64,000 bases of DNA from Bacteroidales bacterium (GCA_024710405.1 JANJUV010000007.1:62001-126000), one strand, 5' to 3'. Shown: positions 35,999 to 44,956, numbered from the stretch's first letter. The notes: generated by a model from the sequence alone, not told the origin. Made by a program: numbers and translations.

Positions 35999-36625
35999 CT
36001 ATTCTTCGTTGTAATATCTGCGTTTGACTCCCCATTGATTCCGTAATTCGATTATTTTAGAAAAAAGTGCTGAATCATTTTTATTCGCTGAATAAAATGC
36101 AATAAGACCAGCCAGCCAATCAACATGAGAACAATACTGATAACCTATAAGACTTTTTCCTAAATCCTTATCAAGTTTTCCGTCTAAAAAACCGGCAGCA
36201 AACAAATTGTAGTTATATAAAAGTCGAATTGCTTTGACCCTAACTTCTACTGGCATGTTACTGTATTTTTGATGTAGTGCAGGATATACGGTTTTAAAGC
36301 TTTCATGGTTTAGCTTTGAAAGCCTGAATTTAGTCGTGCTATCTAATAAACCCGAATCTACAAGGCTTAGTAGGTCAGAAACTATTTCATGGGTGTAAAT
36401 CCTACACTGAATAAAGGTTGCTTCAGTTACTTCCTTTTCCCAACGTCTATTACTTTCCTGAATTGAATAGTTGAGTGTAAAAATCGCTACAATAGCAGTA
36501 ATGCTAATAGCTATTAATGTAAAAAGACCAACGTTGTCTTGGTAAAAGGTTGGCCAAATAAAGGCGAATAATATTAATATTACGAGTATAGCAATAAGGC
36601 TATGAAGAAGCCATTGTCTTGTCAT
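35999..36625 (-). CDS. Two-helix membrane protein, possible phage moron
   Basis: A 208-aa protein from the ATG at 36625 (MTRQWLLHSLIAILVILILF). Two adjacent membrane helices (about 6-27 and 33-51) are followed by a cytoplasmic helical domain (KEVTEATFIQCRIYTHEIVS). The frame continues upstream to a TTG inside the T-run of the neighbouring terminator, which makes the ATG the better start. It resembles DUF4760-type membrane sensors in outline only. The place between a phage terminator and the R-M genes suggests an independently expressed accessory gene; superinfection exclusion is one possibility. Confidence 0.6.
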   Translation of the reverse strand: MTRQWLLHSLIAILVILILFAFIWPTFYQDNVGLFTLIAISITAIVAIFTLNYSIQESNRRWEKEVTEATFIQCRIYTHEIVSDLLSLVDSGLLDSTTKFRLSKLNHESFKTVYPALHQKYSNMPVEVRVKAIRLLYNYNLFAAGFLDGKLDKDLGKSLIGYQYCSHVDWLAGLIAFYSANKNDSALFSKIIELRNQWGVKRRYYNEE

Positions 36626-36680
36626 GTCAACCGGGCATTGTTGGGTTGTAAATTTAGGTTGTTTTTCTTTTCGTGCAACC

Positions 36681-36712
36681 AAAAAAAATCAGCTACCCTT
36701 TCGGATAGCTGA
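36681..36712 (-). terminator. Strong rho-independent terminator after the gpF-like gene
   Basis: On the minus strand TCAGCTATCC-GAAA-GGGTAGCTGA forms a 10-bp stem (one U-G) with a GAAA tetraloop, followed by eight T. It lies 26 nt after the gpF stop, so late transcription from the terminase end stops here, before the accessory island. Confidence 0.9.
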
Positions 36713-36737
36713 CCCCAACCAGTAAACTAACAACACA

Positions 36738-37787
36738 TTACACACGGGCAAAGATAGGGTTATCCTTAATGAAGTATGGTAATGTGCCTTTACCCTTCGC
36801 CGCTTTGTAGCGTTCTTTGTTGTCTTTCAGCCACTTTTTAAACCCATCCGGAACGCTAAATACCTTCCGCTCGCTCTCAATCTCCCCCTCGCCATCAAGT
36901 AACCTCTGCTGCATAGCTTCAAACTCATCATCAGTCGGGAGTATGGCCACAACATGACACCGGCACTGAGGATGCCATCCATTGAACACAAACTCTTTCG
37001 GGTACCGGCCTTTAAGATCATCGCAGATATCCACAACCGGGTGATTATTGCTCAGCTTAACTTCAAACCCCACAATGAAAGGAAGCTGTTGCCATCGTTT
37101 ATGGTCAGCTGTCCGGTAAGCCATATTGGTTTCAGTCCTGGTCAATCGCATGGCGTTCTTGTAGCTTGACCTGTAAACACCTTGCCCGGGATGGTAAGCC
37201 TTCGCATTCTTTGAAAGCTGAAGTACGCCCCTGTGGTCCCGTACCCTCCAATAAAGCCTTTCCGGTTCGTTGAGGTACTTTCGGATATCACGTGATAATC
37301 CAGCTGCTGACCTTCCATCTGCCAAACCTATATCGAGAGCCATCTCCATCTCTTGCCGGAACTGGCCTACATAGTTCCAGATACGCTTGCTGACATTCAG
37401 ACCATCTTTACCCGTCTTTCTGGCAATAAATGCATCCCTGGCTGCAAGGTTGCGCTGAAGATATGCCTGTGGCACCTTTCCGATCTTCTTTAGCTTGAAA
37501 ACCCGTTCAGCCCGGTTGTCATTGGTAAGGTTAGCTTCCTGCCATTCTTTCTCGATTCCTTTGATCACCACTCCGGAGACATCACCGTAAAGCTTCTCGA
37601 AGATCTTCTTTGCCTCTTTGTTGAGCTTCGGGTAGTCAGAAAATTTAAAAGGTACATCAGGGTTGATATCCGCTTCGTTTACAAGGGCAATCAATCTCCT
37701 GATGGCTGCCAGATAAGCAAGGCGCGTTTTATTTGCATAGGCCTCTGTCCGGTGAAACAGGGCATTGTTCTGATCAAGATCGTACAT
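36738..37787 (-). CDS. Mu gpF-like minor head protein
   Basis: A 349-aa head-morphogenesis protein of the Mu gpF/SPP1 gp7 family (PF04233 type). The diagnostic C-terminal part is present: RLTRTETNMAYRTADHKRW, then DICDDLKGRYPKEF and WHPQCRCHVVAIL with the conserved Cys/His set. Such proteins bind the portal and enter the head with DNA. It starts 2 nt after the portal gene, and its mRNA ends in a strong terminator. Confidence 0.9.
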   Translation of the reverse strand: MYDLDQNNALFHRTEAYANKTRLAYLAAIRRLIALVNEADINPDVPFKFSDYPKLNKEAKKIFEKLYGDVSGVVIKGIEKEWQEANLTNDNRAERVFKLKKIGKVPQAYLQRNLAARDAFIARKTGKDGLNVSKRIWNYVGQFRQEMEMALDIGLADGRSAAGLSRDIRKYLNEPERLYWRVRDHRGVLQLSKNAKAYHPGQGVYRSSYKNAMRLTRTETNMAYRTADHKRWQQLPFIVGFEVKLSNNHPVVDICDDLKGRYPKEFVFNGWHPQCRCHVVAILPTDDEFEAMQQRLLDGEGEIESERKVFSVPDGFKKWLKDNKERYKAAKGKGTLPYFIKDNPIFARV

Positions 37788-37789
37788 GA

Positions 37790-39202
37790 TTAGAAGCCTT
37801 GTCCAAATACATCACTATCCGTTTCCCTTTTGCGCTGCCTCTCTGCATCAATCCGGGCCGTCTCAGCACTGCTGTCACTGATAAGTGGGTTGAGCTCCCG
37901 TCCTGTCTCCTCACTCATCATTCCGGCATCAATAGAGGTGACAAGGTTAGTTATCATTTCAGCTATATCTTCATTGAACGGGCTTTGGAACTGCGCGTCA
38001 ATAATCAGTTTTGAACACTGATCCTTAAGCTTAATTTCAAGGACATTAGAAATTGCAGCGATCAACAAACTGATAAACCGGTCAACAAGTTCATCGTGAG
38101 ACTCTTTATGTTTGTTTGCTTTGATCTCCGCAAGGATCATCATTTGCTTGAGTGCCTTCCCGGAAACATTGCTCAGGGCTTTCATGTTCTCAAAGTCAAT
38201 GTTAGGAGTGAAGGTCTTACTCAGAATGTGTTTCTGCAGGAAGTCAATTTCCTGTTTCTTCAACTCAGGTGCCGAGTCAATGGTCAAGTAAGAAACATCG
38301 CTATCCTTACCATCCATGATGAATATCTTGCCTGGTTCTTCTTTCTCCGGAATATTGTTAATGACGTCAGCAGTAGCTTTGACTGCCGGAGAAGCAAAAT
38401 AGTCGTTTACATCTGCCGTTAGACTTGCAATCCATTCTTCCCTTGCGATCAATGGTTCTACTCCCTCATGCTCTTTCTCCTGTCGGAAATAGATTACAGG
38501 TATCTTGCCGATCAGGTTTTCTTCTTCCACTACGGTCCATCCAAGATCTTCTTTCTTGCACCGGTATATCTTTTTCTTCATGAAGATATCGAAGAAGTAA
38601 GTAGTATATCCGCCTTCATTGATGTAATATCCATGGCCGAATGCAATCATACGGTTATAGCGGTCAAACATAGGCCTGATATCATCCCCGAGACTTTTCC
38701 CCAGAACCTTGATCAAGGCATCCGGTTTGTTGTCCTCATCGTCTTTGTAGACATGCAGAAGTAGGGCGCTCTCTGTTTCAGCTCCGGCAATTCGTTTGCA
38801 TTGACGTATCCGGCTGTCAAACCTTGTGGATTTGATCAGATCCTTAAACTTCGAGTAAGCCTCATCAGTCCCTTCGGATACCATTGAGAATTTAACGGGT
38901 TGACCATACAGAAACACCAGGGCAATCTCATTAATAAACCTCTGGTAGGGTATCGGAAGCCGCCATTGCTTTTGTACACGGATCGTCCGACCTTCTTTGT
39001 CCTTGATGATTTTGTCAGGACGGGACATGATCTCATGTGTTTTCACGTCATAATCCTTGATGGCTTTATCGACATCTGCAGAACGGTCCTGCATCTTACG
39101 GATGACATTGTCGATATCCTTGTTTTTGAGAAGTTCCTCAAATCCCTGCTGCATATTCAGGGCATGATTCATTTTGTTTAGTAGTACTCTTATCAGGTTC
39201 AT
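37790..39202 (-). CDS. Portal protein (SPP1 gp6-like)
   Basis: A 470-aa portal, the dodecameric ring through which DNA enters the head. Features are RVQKQWRLPIPYQRFINEIA near 75, the long central stem-crown region with GKIPVIYFRQEKEHEGVEPL, and LSKTFTPNIDFENMKALSNV followed by SGKALKQMMILAE, a block characteristic of SPP1-type portals. It lies 12 nt after the terminase large subunit gene and 2 nt before gpF. Confidence 0.9.
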   Translation of the reverse strand: MNLIRVLLNKMNHALNMQQGFEELLKNKDIDNVIRKMQDRSADVDKAIKDYDVKTHEIMSRPDKIIKDKEGRTIRVQKQWRLPIPYQRFINEIALVFLYGQPVKFSMVSEGTDEAYSKFKDLIKSTRFDSRIRQCKRIAGAETESALLLHVYKDDEDNKPDALIKVLGKSLGDDIRPMFDRYNRMIAFGHGYYINEGGYTTYFFDIFMKKKIYRCKKEDLGWTVVEEENLIGKIPVIYFRQEKEHEGVEPLIAREEWIASLTADVNDYFASPAVKATADVINNIPEKEEPGKIFIMDGKDSDVSYLTIDSAPELKKQEIDFLQKHILSKTFTPNIDFENMKALSNVSGKALKQMMILAEIKANKHKESHDELVDRFISLLIAAISNVLEIKLKDQCSKLIIDAQFQSPFNEDIAEMITNLVTSIDAGMMSEETGRELNPLISDSSAETARIDAERQRKRETDSDVFGQGF

Positions 39203-39214
39203 GTTATTTGGGTT

Positions 39215-40687
39215 TTAAAGAAATCCGAGTGAAGTTTTATCAAGGTCTTTGGGCAGATCTATCTTGCCGCTTATGTAATAGTCAATGGCATAGCACAGCA
39301 AGTCCACATATTCATCATGTGTCTTGAGTGGGAAGCCGCACACCTCGTCAATAAAAGATTCGTTCCAGTCACCTTCAACCAGGTAAACCCGGCCACATTC
39401 AACTGAAGGTGAAGCAGCGTTTAATCTGGTCTCCTTGCTGTCGGATGGGGATGGGGTATCAGTGACATTAAGTTTAGTTTCACGTTTGAGCTGTTGTATG
39501 ACGCTTTTTCCGTTTGCCTTTGGTTCGATCCGAAGGGTTGAGCGCGAATCGTAATTGTTTCCGCTTAGGTAACCCGGCAGAAACTTGATCAGGTCTGGAA
39601 ACTCCTTGTATAGCTTTCTGGCGTCAAAAATGAACAGGGCATTGTTCACGTATGTAGTGGCAATGATGCCTGAGGGGTCGTTGTCTGACTTTTTCTTCTT
39701 TTCGTCATAGGCTGTGTCGAGGAAGAAATGTACCGGTGCACGGCCACGAATAGCCATGAACTGAGCCAGAGATATCTTCCGGAACCATTCCTCTTTGATG
39801 ATGTTACCACCCTCAACAGTAGGGGACTGGTCGTACTGCCCGGCATAACCTTTGCTACCAAGGTCAACCTTTGCTTCATCAAGAACTTTTCTGGACAGTC
39901 TTACCGGATCGAGTAAGCCATCAATGTATTTCTCCTTCAATTCCGGAGGTTTTACGTTTTCGGAAGCTTCAGCAGGTAGGCAGATATGCCTGATATTTTC
40001 CGTTTTCTTTTTGAGTAGGTAGCCTGTTACATCATCCTCATGGAGTCGCTGCATGATGGTGACCACTGGCGTATTTTCCTTGTTTACCTTACGTGATGAA
40101 AGGGTTTTGGTGTGGTCGTTGGCCGCAAGCCTCAGGCTGTCTGAAGTGGCTTGTTTTGGGTTAAGAGGGTCGTCATTGATGATAACGTGTCCATGTTTGC
40201 CGGTGATAGTTCCACCTGTTGAGGTTGAGTACCGGGCACCGGTCCTGGTGTTCTCATAACTTCCTTTTGCTGATTTGTCGATTCTGATCTTTACCTCAGG
40301 AAACAGTAGTTTATACCTGTCACTGGTAATGATGTCCTTTGATTTGGAAGCATGGTCAATTGATAGGTCGGCCGAATATGAGTTGGTGATGATTCGCAGC
40401 GCCGGATCCTGTGTCCACAACCAGGCTGGCCACATCACCGTTACGATGGTTGATTTAGTGGTACCCGGGGGAATGTTTATGATGAGGTCATAAGGTTTGG
40501 ACTGACGTGCCACAATGGATTTAGAAAGCTCCTGTAGTTCCTGGCACAGGTATTCAATATGCCAGTTATAGACCGGTTCTTCCTTGATAATGACTTCCCA
40601 GAAAGTCCTCACAAAGTAGAAGAAGTCTTTTCTGCATTCACTAGCCTGTACACTTAGCGCCATCCTGATAACATTATCCGTTAACAT
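39215..40687 (-). CDS. Terminase large subunit
   Basis: A 490-aa packaging motor. The ATPase has a Walker A-type NIPPGTTKSTIV near 71-82 and Walker B-like HVIINDDPL near 167-175. The nuclease domain (RNase H fold) shows acidic residues in HFFLDTAYDE (Asp324), LFIFDARKL (Asp355) and EYVDLLCYAIDYY near the C-terminus. It cuts concatemeric DNA and pumps it into the prohead through the portal. It overlaps the small subunit gene by 14 nt. Confidence 0.95.
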   Translation of the reverse strand: MLTDNVIRMALSVQASECRKDFFYFVRTFWEVIIKEEPVYNWHIEYLCQELQELSKSIVARQSKPYDLIINIPPGTTKSTIVTVMWPAWLWTQDPALRIITNSYSADLSIDHASKSKDIITSDRYKLLFPEVKIRIDKSAKGSYENTRTGARYSTSTGGTITGKHGHVIINDDPLNPKQATSDSLRLAANDHTKTLSSRKVNKENTPVVTIMQRLHEDDVTGYLLKKKTENIRHICLPAEASENVKPPELKEKYIDGLLDPVRLSRKVLDEAKVDLGSKGYAGQYDQSPTVEGGNIIKEEWFRKISLAQFMAIRGRAPVHFFLDTAYDEKKKKSDNDPSGIIATTYVNNALFIFDARKLYKEFPDLIKFLPGYLSGNNYDSRSTLRIEPKANGKSVIQQLKRETKLNVTDTPSPSDSKETRLNAASPSVECGRVYLVEGDWNESFIDEVCGFPLKTHDEYVDLLCYAIDYYISGKIDLPKDLDKTSLGFL

Positions 40688-41087
40688 TGAGACTTTCTGC
40701 TATTTTGAGCAACAGTTTTCTTTCTTCCTCTCCAAGTTGGTTTGTGTCAACATCCATGGTGATTGGTGCTCCGTTTACGCCTCCGATCTCATGGCGTTCA
40801 CTGTATCCCCGGTTTTTGCCTTTCGTCTTGAGGTAGAAGATTATGGCTGTTGTATCCTCATTCTTGATTTTCTTCAGTAGTGCGGCCTCGGCCACATCGA
40901 TCTGTAGTTCCTGTATATCCTCGGCCTTGCGTTTGAAGTCAATATCCTCTTTGCACCAATTGTAGTAAGTGACCCTGCTGATACCGGCCTTCTCACAGGC
41001 ATAAGCGACAATTCCGGATGTCTCACGGAGACATTCAAGCAGCTTTGCCTTTTTCTTCTTTTTCGATAACCTTTCACCTTGCCTCAT
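40674..41087 (-). CDS. Terminase small subunit
   Basis: A 137-aa DNA-recognition subunit. After a Lys-rich start it has a helix-turn-helix (ACEKAGISRVTYYNWCKED) and then an oligomerisation helix (IQELQIDVAEAALLKKIKNE), followed by YLKTKGKNRGYSERHE, a typical small-terminase block. It selects phage DNA for packaging. It overlaps the PAPS-reductase-like gene by 14 nt and the large subunit by 14 nt. Confidence 0.92.
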   Translation of the reverse strand: MRQGERLSKKKKKAKLLECLRETSGIVAYACEKAGISRVTYYNWCKEDIDFKRKAEDIQELQIDVAEAALLKKIKNEDTTAIIFYLKTKGKNRGYSERHEIGGVNGAPITMDVDTNQLGEEERKLLLKIAESLNVNG

Positions 41088-42156
41088 CGGGATAGTCTTT
41101 AGAATCCTCTAAAAGCTTCCCGGTAACTACCCTGACAGTCCTGTTCTTTGGGTCACCCGCAATTAATATCTGATAAATCCTCCGGCATGTGTCTGATGTT
41201 GTTTTGGGTGTTACACGGGCAAATAACTTCTTCACCTGTTTATACCCTGGGTACTGGTCTGGGTGTTGGGATGCTTTCTTTAACTCCTCCCTCAGGGTAA
41301 TACGATAATCTTTCTCAATGTTGAACGTATCATCCTGCCGGGAAGACCTGAACATATCCGTCTCCCAGTAAAGCATGACAAGGTCAGCGTTGGGCTCTCT
41401 CCTTACGATCTTTTCGAAAAGATTAGGGTAGAACTCGAGTACCTTTGGAAGGGTTTTGATTGTGTCAATGCTAAAAAATTGACTGATGCGCAGTTTGTTG
41501 ACCGGTACACCCGTCTTGTAGAGGTACAGATAGGTTTCCGGAAACTTAAGGTTGTTTCGCTCTATATACAGCCATACGTCATTGTCTCTCCAGTCATAGA
41601 TAGGGTAGAGGAACTTTGACTTGCTTTGCCCGGCAATGGATTGCCTTCTTTGGACAGATTCATAGACCCTCAGGCCTACCATCTGGTAAATATCCTGAAA
41701 CAGGTTCTTTGAGAAGACCTGATAGGTCATTCCAGGATAGAAGTCTTTATGGTGCCTGATGGCAAACTTAGGCATAGGACGAATCCACAGATCTTCTTTG
41801 CCTGGCTCCCAACAGATGAAGCTTTCATCATTCTCCAGTCTGTTGCAGCAGTTGTAATGTTTGATTGGAAGGCAGAACCAGTAGAACTTTGCTCCCAGGG
41901 AAAGGAACAAGGAGCGCCATTCTAATACGATCTGCTCAAAATCCGGATAGATACCTTCTTCATCATAGAAAACAACGATCAGCCTACTAAAGTCAATGTT
42001 GTACTTCTGCATGGTTTTGATCACTATGTCACCCATGCAGATCGAGTCCTTTCCTCCGGAGAAAGACATACTGATGTATTTATGCTTGTTGAAGGATTCA
42101 AGAACCCTTCTCTCGGCAGCTGTAACCACATCAACATCTATCGTCTTTGTCCTCAT
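41074..42156 (-). CDS. PAPS reductase-family (IbrA-like) ATP-pyrophosphatase, copy 1
   Basis: A 360-aa protein of the PAPS reductase / adenine nucleotide alpha hydrolase family. The PP-loop is SFSGGKDSICMGD with SGGKDS at 33-38; SKFLYPIYDWRDNDVWLYIE gives the conserved PIxDW-D-VW motif that closes the nucleotide site. The C-terminal third is unlike PAPS reductases and similar in outline to IbrA/DUF3440-type proteins. Enzymes of this fold adenylate or thiolate a substrate, but none is known here. It overlaps an IbrB-like ParB gene by 4 nt, the usual gene pair. Confidence 0.88.
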   Translation of the reverse strand: MRTKTIDVDVVTAAERRVLESFNKHKYISMSFSGGKDSICMGDIVIKTMQKYNIDFSRLIVVFYDEEGIYPDFEQIVLEWRSLFLSLGAKFYWFCLPIKHYNCCNRLENDESFICWEPGKEDLWIRPMPKFAIRHHKDFYPGMTYQVFSKNLFQDIYQMVGLRVYESVQRRQSIAGQSKSKFLYPIYDWRDNDVWLYIERNNLKFPETYLYLYKTGVPVNKLRISQFFSIDTIKTLPKVLEFYPNLFEKIVRREPNADLVMLYWETDMFRSSRQDDTFNIEKDYRITLREELKKASQHPDQYPGYKQVKKLFARVTPKTTSDTCRRIYQILIAGDPKNRTVRVVTGKLLEDSKDYPDEAR

Positions 42157-42674
42157 TGATACCTCCTCAGAACCTCTGCTTTGTTGAATGTCTGTCGCTT
42201 GATAACAGTCTTCAGGAATGTCTCCCTGTCAATCTTCGATAATCGGAAGATCTCCTCGCGGCTCATCCCGATCTCCTTTGATATTTCGTCCACCGTCTTG
42301 CCTTTGTCCAAAAGTGACTTGACTATGTTCTCCATGGGTTCAAGTAGATGTGTTCCCCGGGCACGGTTAAAGGTTACCGTACCGTACATATTCTTACTCT
42401 CATCCTCATGGGCCACTATCACAACCGGAATCTTTCCGCCCAACAATGTTTTTAACGGCTCCCTACCGGAAACAAGCCAACGATGGAAACCGTCAATGAT
42501 GGTATAGTCAGGCCTGATAACGATTGGGAAGCAGAACCCGTTTGTAAGGATGCTTTGCATCAAAAGCTTGAGGTTCTTTTCAAGTACCTTGTTGGGGTTA
42601 TAATCATTAGGCCTGATCAGCTCCCTGTTAATGAACTGCATCTCCCTGAGCGGTTTAAAAAGGTCTTTTTCCAT
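42153..42674 (-). CDS. ParB/IbrB-like nuclease-fold protein, copy 1
   Basis: A 173-aa protein with a ParB N-terminal-type domain: INRELIRPNDYNPN, LMQSILTNGFCFPIVI, TIIDGFHRWLVSG (the GxHR-like box), and NRARGTHLLEPMENIV. A helix-turn-helix follows (KTVDEISKEIGMSREEIFRL). The chosen ATG lies 2 nt after the preceding stop; a frame extension to 42710 exists but overlaps that gene. IbrB with IbrA regulates prophage-linked surface-protein genes in E. coli; in other contexts ParB-like and PAPS-reductase-like proteins form DNA-modification partners (DndB/DndC). Confidence 0.85.
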   Translation of the reverse strand: MEKDLFKPLREMQFINRELIRPNDYNPNKVLEKNLKLLMQSILTNGFCFPIVIRPDYTIIDGFHRWLVSGREPLKTLLGGKIPVVIVAHEDESKNMYGTVTFNRARGTHLLEPMENIVKSLLDKGKTVDEISKEIGMSREEIFRLSKIDRETFLKTVIKRQTFNKAEVLRRYQ

Positions 42675-42676
42675 GA

Positions 42677-43255
42677 TCAGAAATTGATTAGTTCTCCACA
42701 GTGTGGACAAGTCATTGTCCTTACTCCCTGCATACCGGCTTCGATATTTTCAAACTGTGCATCGACAGTTGCTTCCTGTTCAGGGGTGAAGCTGTCGCCT
42801 CTTTGCGGTGGTTTTGAGAAATCAACTCCCATATTGTCCGGTGAAATCTCGTTAATGATGGTGTCGAGGTACTCAGGTGAAAAGCCAATGATATCCAGTT
42901 CTCCGATCTGTTTGATGATCTTCTCTACTTCGGTGAAGTTCACGTAACTCATTGACTGAATCTTATTGTCTTCAATGAGAAGCTTCATCTTCTGCTTGTC
43001 AGTGAGGCCCCGGATAATCGTTACTTTGGCTGTTTTCTCGCCTTTCTTCTCAAGGGCAAGCCGTTTTCCATGTCCGCATAGTATCTGATAATCTTCATCA
43101 CAGATGATCGGGTAATACTGGCCGTAGCGGTCCATGCTCTGAACCAGAGCATCAATCTGTGCATGTGTATGTGTGTTGGGGTTGCCCGGGAAGTCCTTCA
43201 GTAACGAAAGGCTAAGGGTTGTTTCTTCATGTTTTACTTTAGCTTGCTTTGCCAT
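42677..43255 (-). CDS. ParB-like protein with C-terminal zinc finger, copy 2
   Basis: A 192-aa protein whose N-terminal ~100 residues are ParB-like (LKDFPGNPNTHTHAQIDALV, YYPIICDEDYQILCGHGKRL) with the GHGKR box. Middle residues IEDNKIQSMSYVNFTEVEKI are typical of phage ParB-like proteins found with DNA methylases. It ends MTCPHCGELINF, a CPHC half zinc finger. It overlaps the second PAPS-reductase-like gene by 17 nt and precedes IbrB-like copy 1 by 2 nt. Confidence 0.85.
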   Translation of the reverse strand: MAKQAKVKHEETTLSLSLLKDFPGNPNTHTHAQIDALVQSMDRYGQYYPIICDEDYQILCGHGKRLALEKKGEKTAKVTIIRGLTDKQKMKLLIEDNKIQSMSYVNFTEVEKIIKQIGELDIIGFSPEYLDTIINEISPDNMGVDFSKPPQRGDSFTPEQEATVDAQFENIEAGMQGVRTMTCPHCGELINF

Positions 43256-44048
43256 GACTTTGGAGTATTAATTGTGCTTCTTTGAAATAGTTTGCTGCAA
43301 TGTGTAATGTCTCCGGACTGATTTGGTAAAGCAGTTCCCAGGAATGTTCACGGCCGAGGTTCGATGTCTGTACGGGCCATACACCTGTACCGTTTATCCA
43401 CCCCTGTGGATCATCATAGATCGGTGGAAGGTTCCTGTTCTTGTAATAGTGGCATACTGCCAACACATGTTCGTGTTTCCAGTGTGCTATGGGAGAGAAG
43501 CGGGTTACGCCCGATTTATCGGTGTAGATGTTCCGGCCACCGCTTCCGGTATAGTTACCGTCCTGATGTCTGCGGCCAAGGCAAATAATGTCAAGACCGG
43601 CATGTTTGTAGAAATCCTTTTGTGCTGCATGCTGAATGAGGGAATACCATGTTGCAAGATGCTTTGAGTCTTCCGGGAAGACCATATGAGGGTATTGAAG
43701 CAGCCATTGATATCCTATGTTGGCATCCCACGTGACAAGTCCTGCGGGTTTATTCAGATGAATCCATTTCAGGTAATGTGGATATTCCAGGGCTTGAGAC
43801 AAACCAATCACACAACTTCTTATTCCGGAGAGTTCACATACAACCTGCAGGGCGATGCTGTCTTTTCCGCCCGACCAGGCATAACCTGCCTTTTTGTTTG
43901 CACAGGTTGATCTGATCTTCAAAACAGCATCAGCAACAAGGCTTTCCATGTAGTCCCGGGAAACAACTTTGTCGATATTGTCCCAGAGCCTTTGAAAAGC
44001 CTCATTGCTTGCAGTCTGTTTCCTGCCCGGTGTCAGGGTTTTTTGCAT
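43239..44048 (-). CDS. PAPS reductase-family ATP-pyrophosphatase, copy 2
   Basis: A 269-aa PP-loop protein with GYAWSGGKDSIALQVVCEL (SGGKDS at 59-64) and a basic-aromatic second half including LGRRHQDGNYTGSGGRN and FSPIAHWKHEHVLAVCHYY, the counterpart of the PIxxW motif. It is clearly diverged from copy 1, so a different substrate is likely. Its gene shares one base with the outer-membrane protein gene and overlaps ParB-like copy 2 by 17 nt, so all are probably translated together. Confidence 0.86.
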   Translation of the reverse strand: MQKTLTPGRKQTASNEAFQRLWDNIDKVVSRDYMESLVADAVLKIRSTCANKKAGYAWSGGKDSIALQVVCELSGIRSCVIGLSQALEYPHYLKWIHLNKPAGLVTWDANIGYQWLLQYPHMVFPEDSKHLATWYSLIQHAAQKDFYKHAGLDIICLGRRHQDGNYTGSGGRNIYTDKSGVTRFSPIAHWKHEHVLAVCHYYKNRNLPPIYDDPQGWINGTGVWPVQTSNLGREHSWELLYQISPETLHIAANYFKEAQLILQSHGKAS

Positions 44049-44647
44049 CAGATATGTATCGCTGTTGAAAGAGTAAATGAATCTGTGCCGGAATCGTACC
44101 TAAACTGAAGCCATGACAGACTGGTAAGTTTCACACGTGCATTGGTGACAAATCCCGGTCGGTCCCTGATCGAGTACCCGGCATTAAGAACCAGATGCTT
44201 CCATGCATATCCAGCGAGGATCTGTAATCGGTCATTGATTAGAAATCCATCACTGCGGTAGAGGTTATCCCATGTGAAGTCAACCATATAACTCTGTAGT
44301 TTGACTGTGCCGGAAACCGTCTCGCTGAATGATTCTGTCTTCAGGTCATAGATGGATCGGAAAAGCAGGTAATACTTCTGCTGATAGTTCACGTTAACCC
44401 ACAGCTGAGGTATTGCAACTTCGCGGTTGAAGTTGTACTGGAGTACCGGTGTGAACGATATCCAATTGGCAGGTTGAACCTTGTAACCCACAAAAGGGGA
44501 AGCGGAAAGCGATCCCGGGGCGTTTACAGAGGTTGTCAGTGGCAGCCAGTATCTGAACCTTGTCGGTTGCGTGATACCATCGTAAACCTGCCCGGATAGG
44601 CTGACTGTCGCAAGCAGGATCATCAGAATAGAAAAGAATCTTTTCAT
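44048..44647 (-). CDS. Outer-membrane beta-barrel-like protein encoded by the phage
   Basis: A 199-aa protein with a signal peptide (FFSILMILLATVSLSGQVYD). The rest is a series of amphipathic strands with aromatic girdles (WISFTPVLQYNF; QLWVNVNYQQKYYLLFRS; HLVLNAGYSIRD; WLQFRYDSG), ending in a strand. This fits a small 8-stranded barrel in the outer membrane. Prophages use such proteins to block receptors or alter permeability. It sits inside the symporter-PAPS/ParB-terminase transcription unit, overlapping its upstream neighbour by 4 nt and its downstream neighbour by 1. Confidence 0.7.
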   Translation of the reverse strand: MKRFFSILMILLATVSLSGQVYDGITQPTRFRYWLPLTTSVNAPGSLSASPFVGYKVQPANWISFTPVLQYNFNREVAIPQLWVNVNYQQKYYLLFRSIYDLKTESFSETVSGTVKLQSYMVDFTWDNLYRSDGFLINDRLQILAGYAWKHLVLNAGYSIRDRPGFVTNARVKLTSLSWLQFRYDSGTDSFTLSTAIHI

Positions 44648-44955
44648 GTTTGATTAGATTTTAATTGATTGAAACTATTAATGATCTTGCGTAATGCGTT
44701 CCTGGCGTTGAGTGCCGTGACGTAGATCGTGTCAGGTTCCTGGTATGCTCTTTTGGTCTCTTTCTTCTGCCCTTTGACGTCGATCATCACCTGTTCTTGA
44801 ATCTCAACTTTTTTCAGGTGTGTTGTCTTTGTGTTAAAGGCAAAAAGGCTGTGGCCGGGTTTGAGTTTTATCCGGCCCAGATGCTTGAACTCTTTTTGAG
44901 TTTCTGCAACGAGCTGTGTGTCGGGCTTCGCTTTGGTTGGTTCAAAGTCGTACAT
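44644..44955 (-). CDS. Small basic phage protein, function unknown
   Basis: A 103-aa Lys-rich soluble protein (FKHLGRIKLKPGHSLFAFNT; YVTALNARNALRKIINSF). No family recognised; a short beta domain and a C-terminal helix are likely. It overlaps the outer-membrane protein start by 4 nt and follows its own neighbour by 1 nt. Confidence 0.65.
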   Translation of the reverse strand: MYDFEPTKAKPDTQLVAETQKEFKHLGRIKLKPGHSLFAFNTKTTHLKKVEIQEQVMIDVKGQKKETKRAYQEPDTIYVTALNARNALRKIINSFNQLKSNQT

Positions 44956-44956
44956 A

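Noticed and set aside
42483..42947. 154-codon plus-strand open frame.
   Set aside because: Antisense to the two ParB-like genes; no protein-like features.
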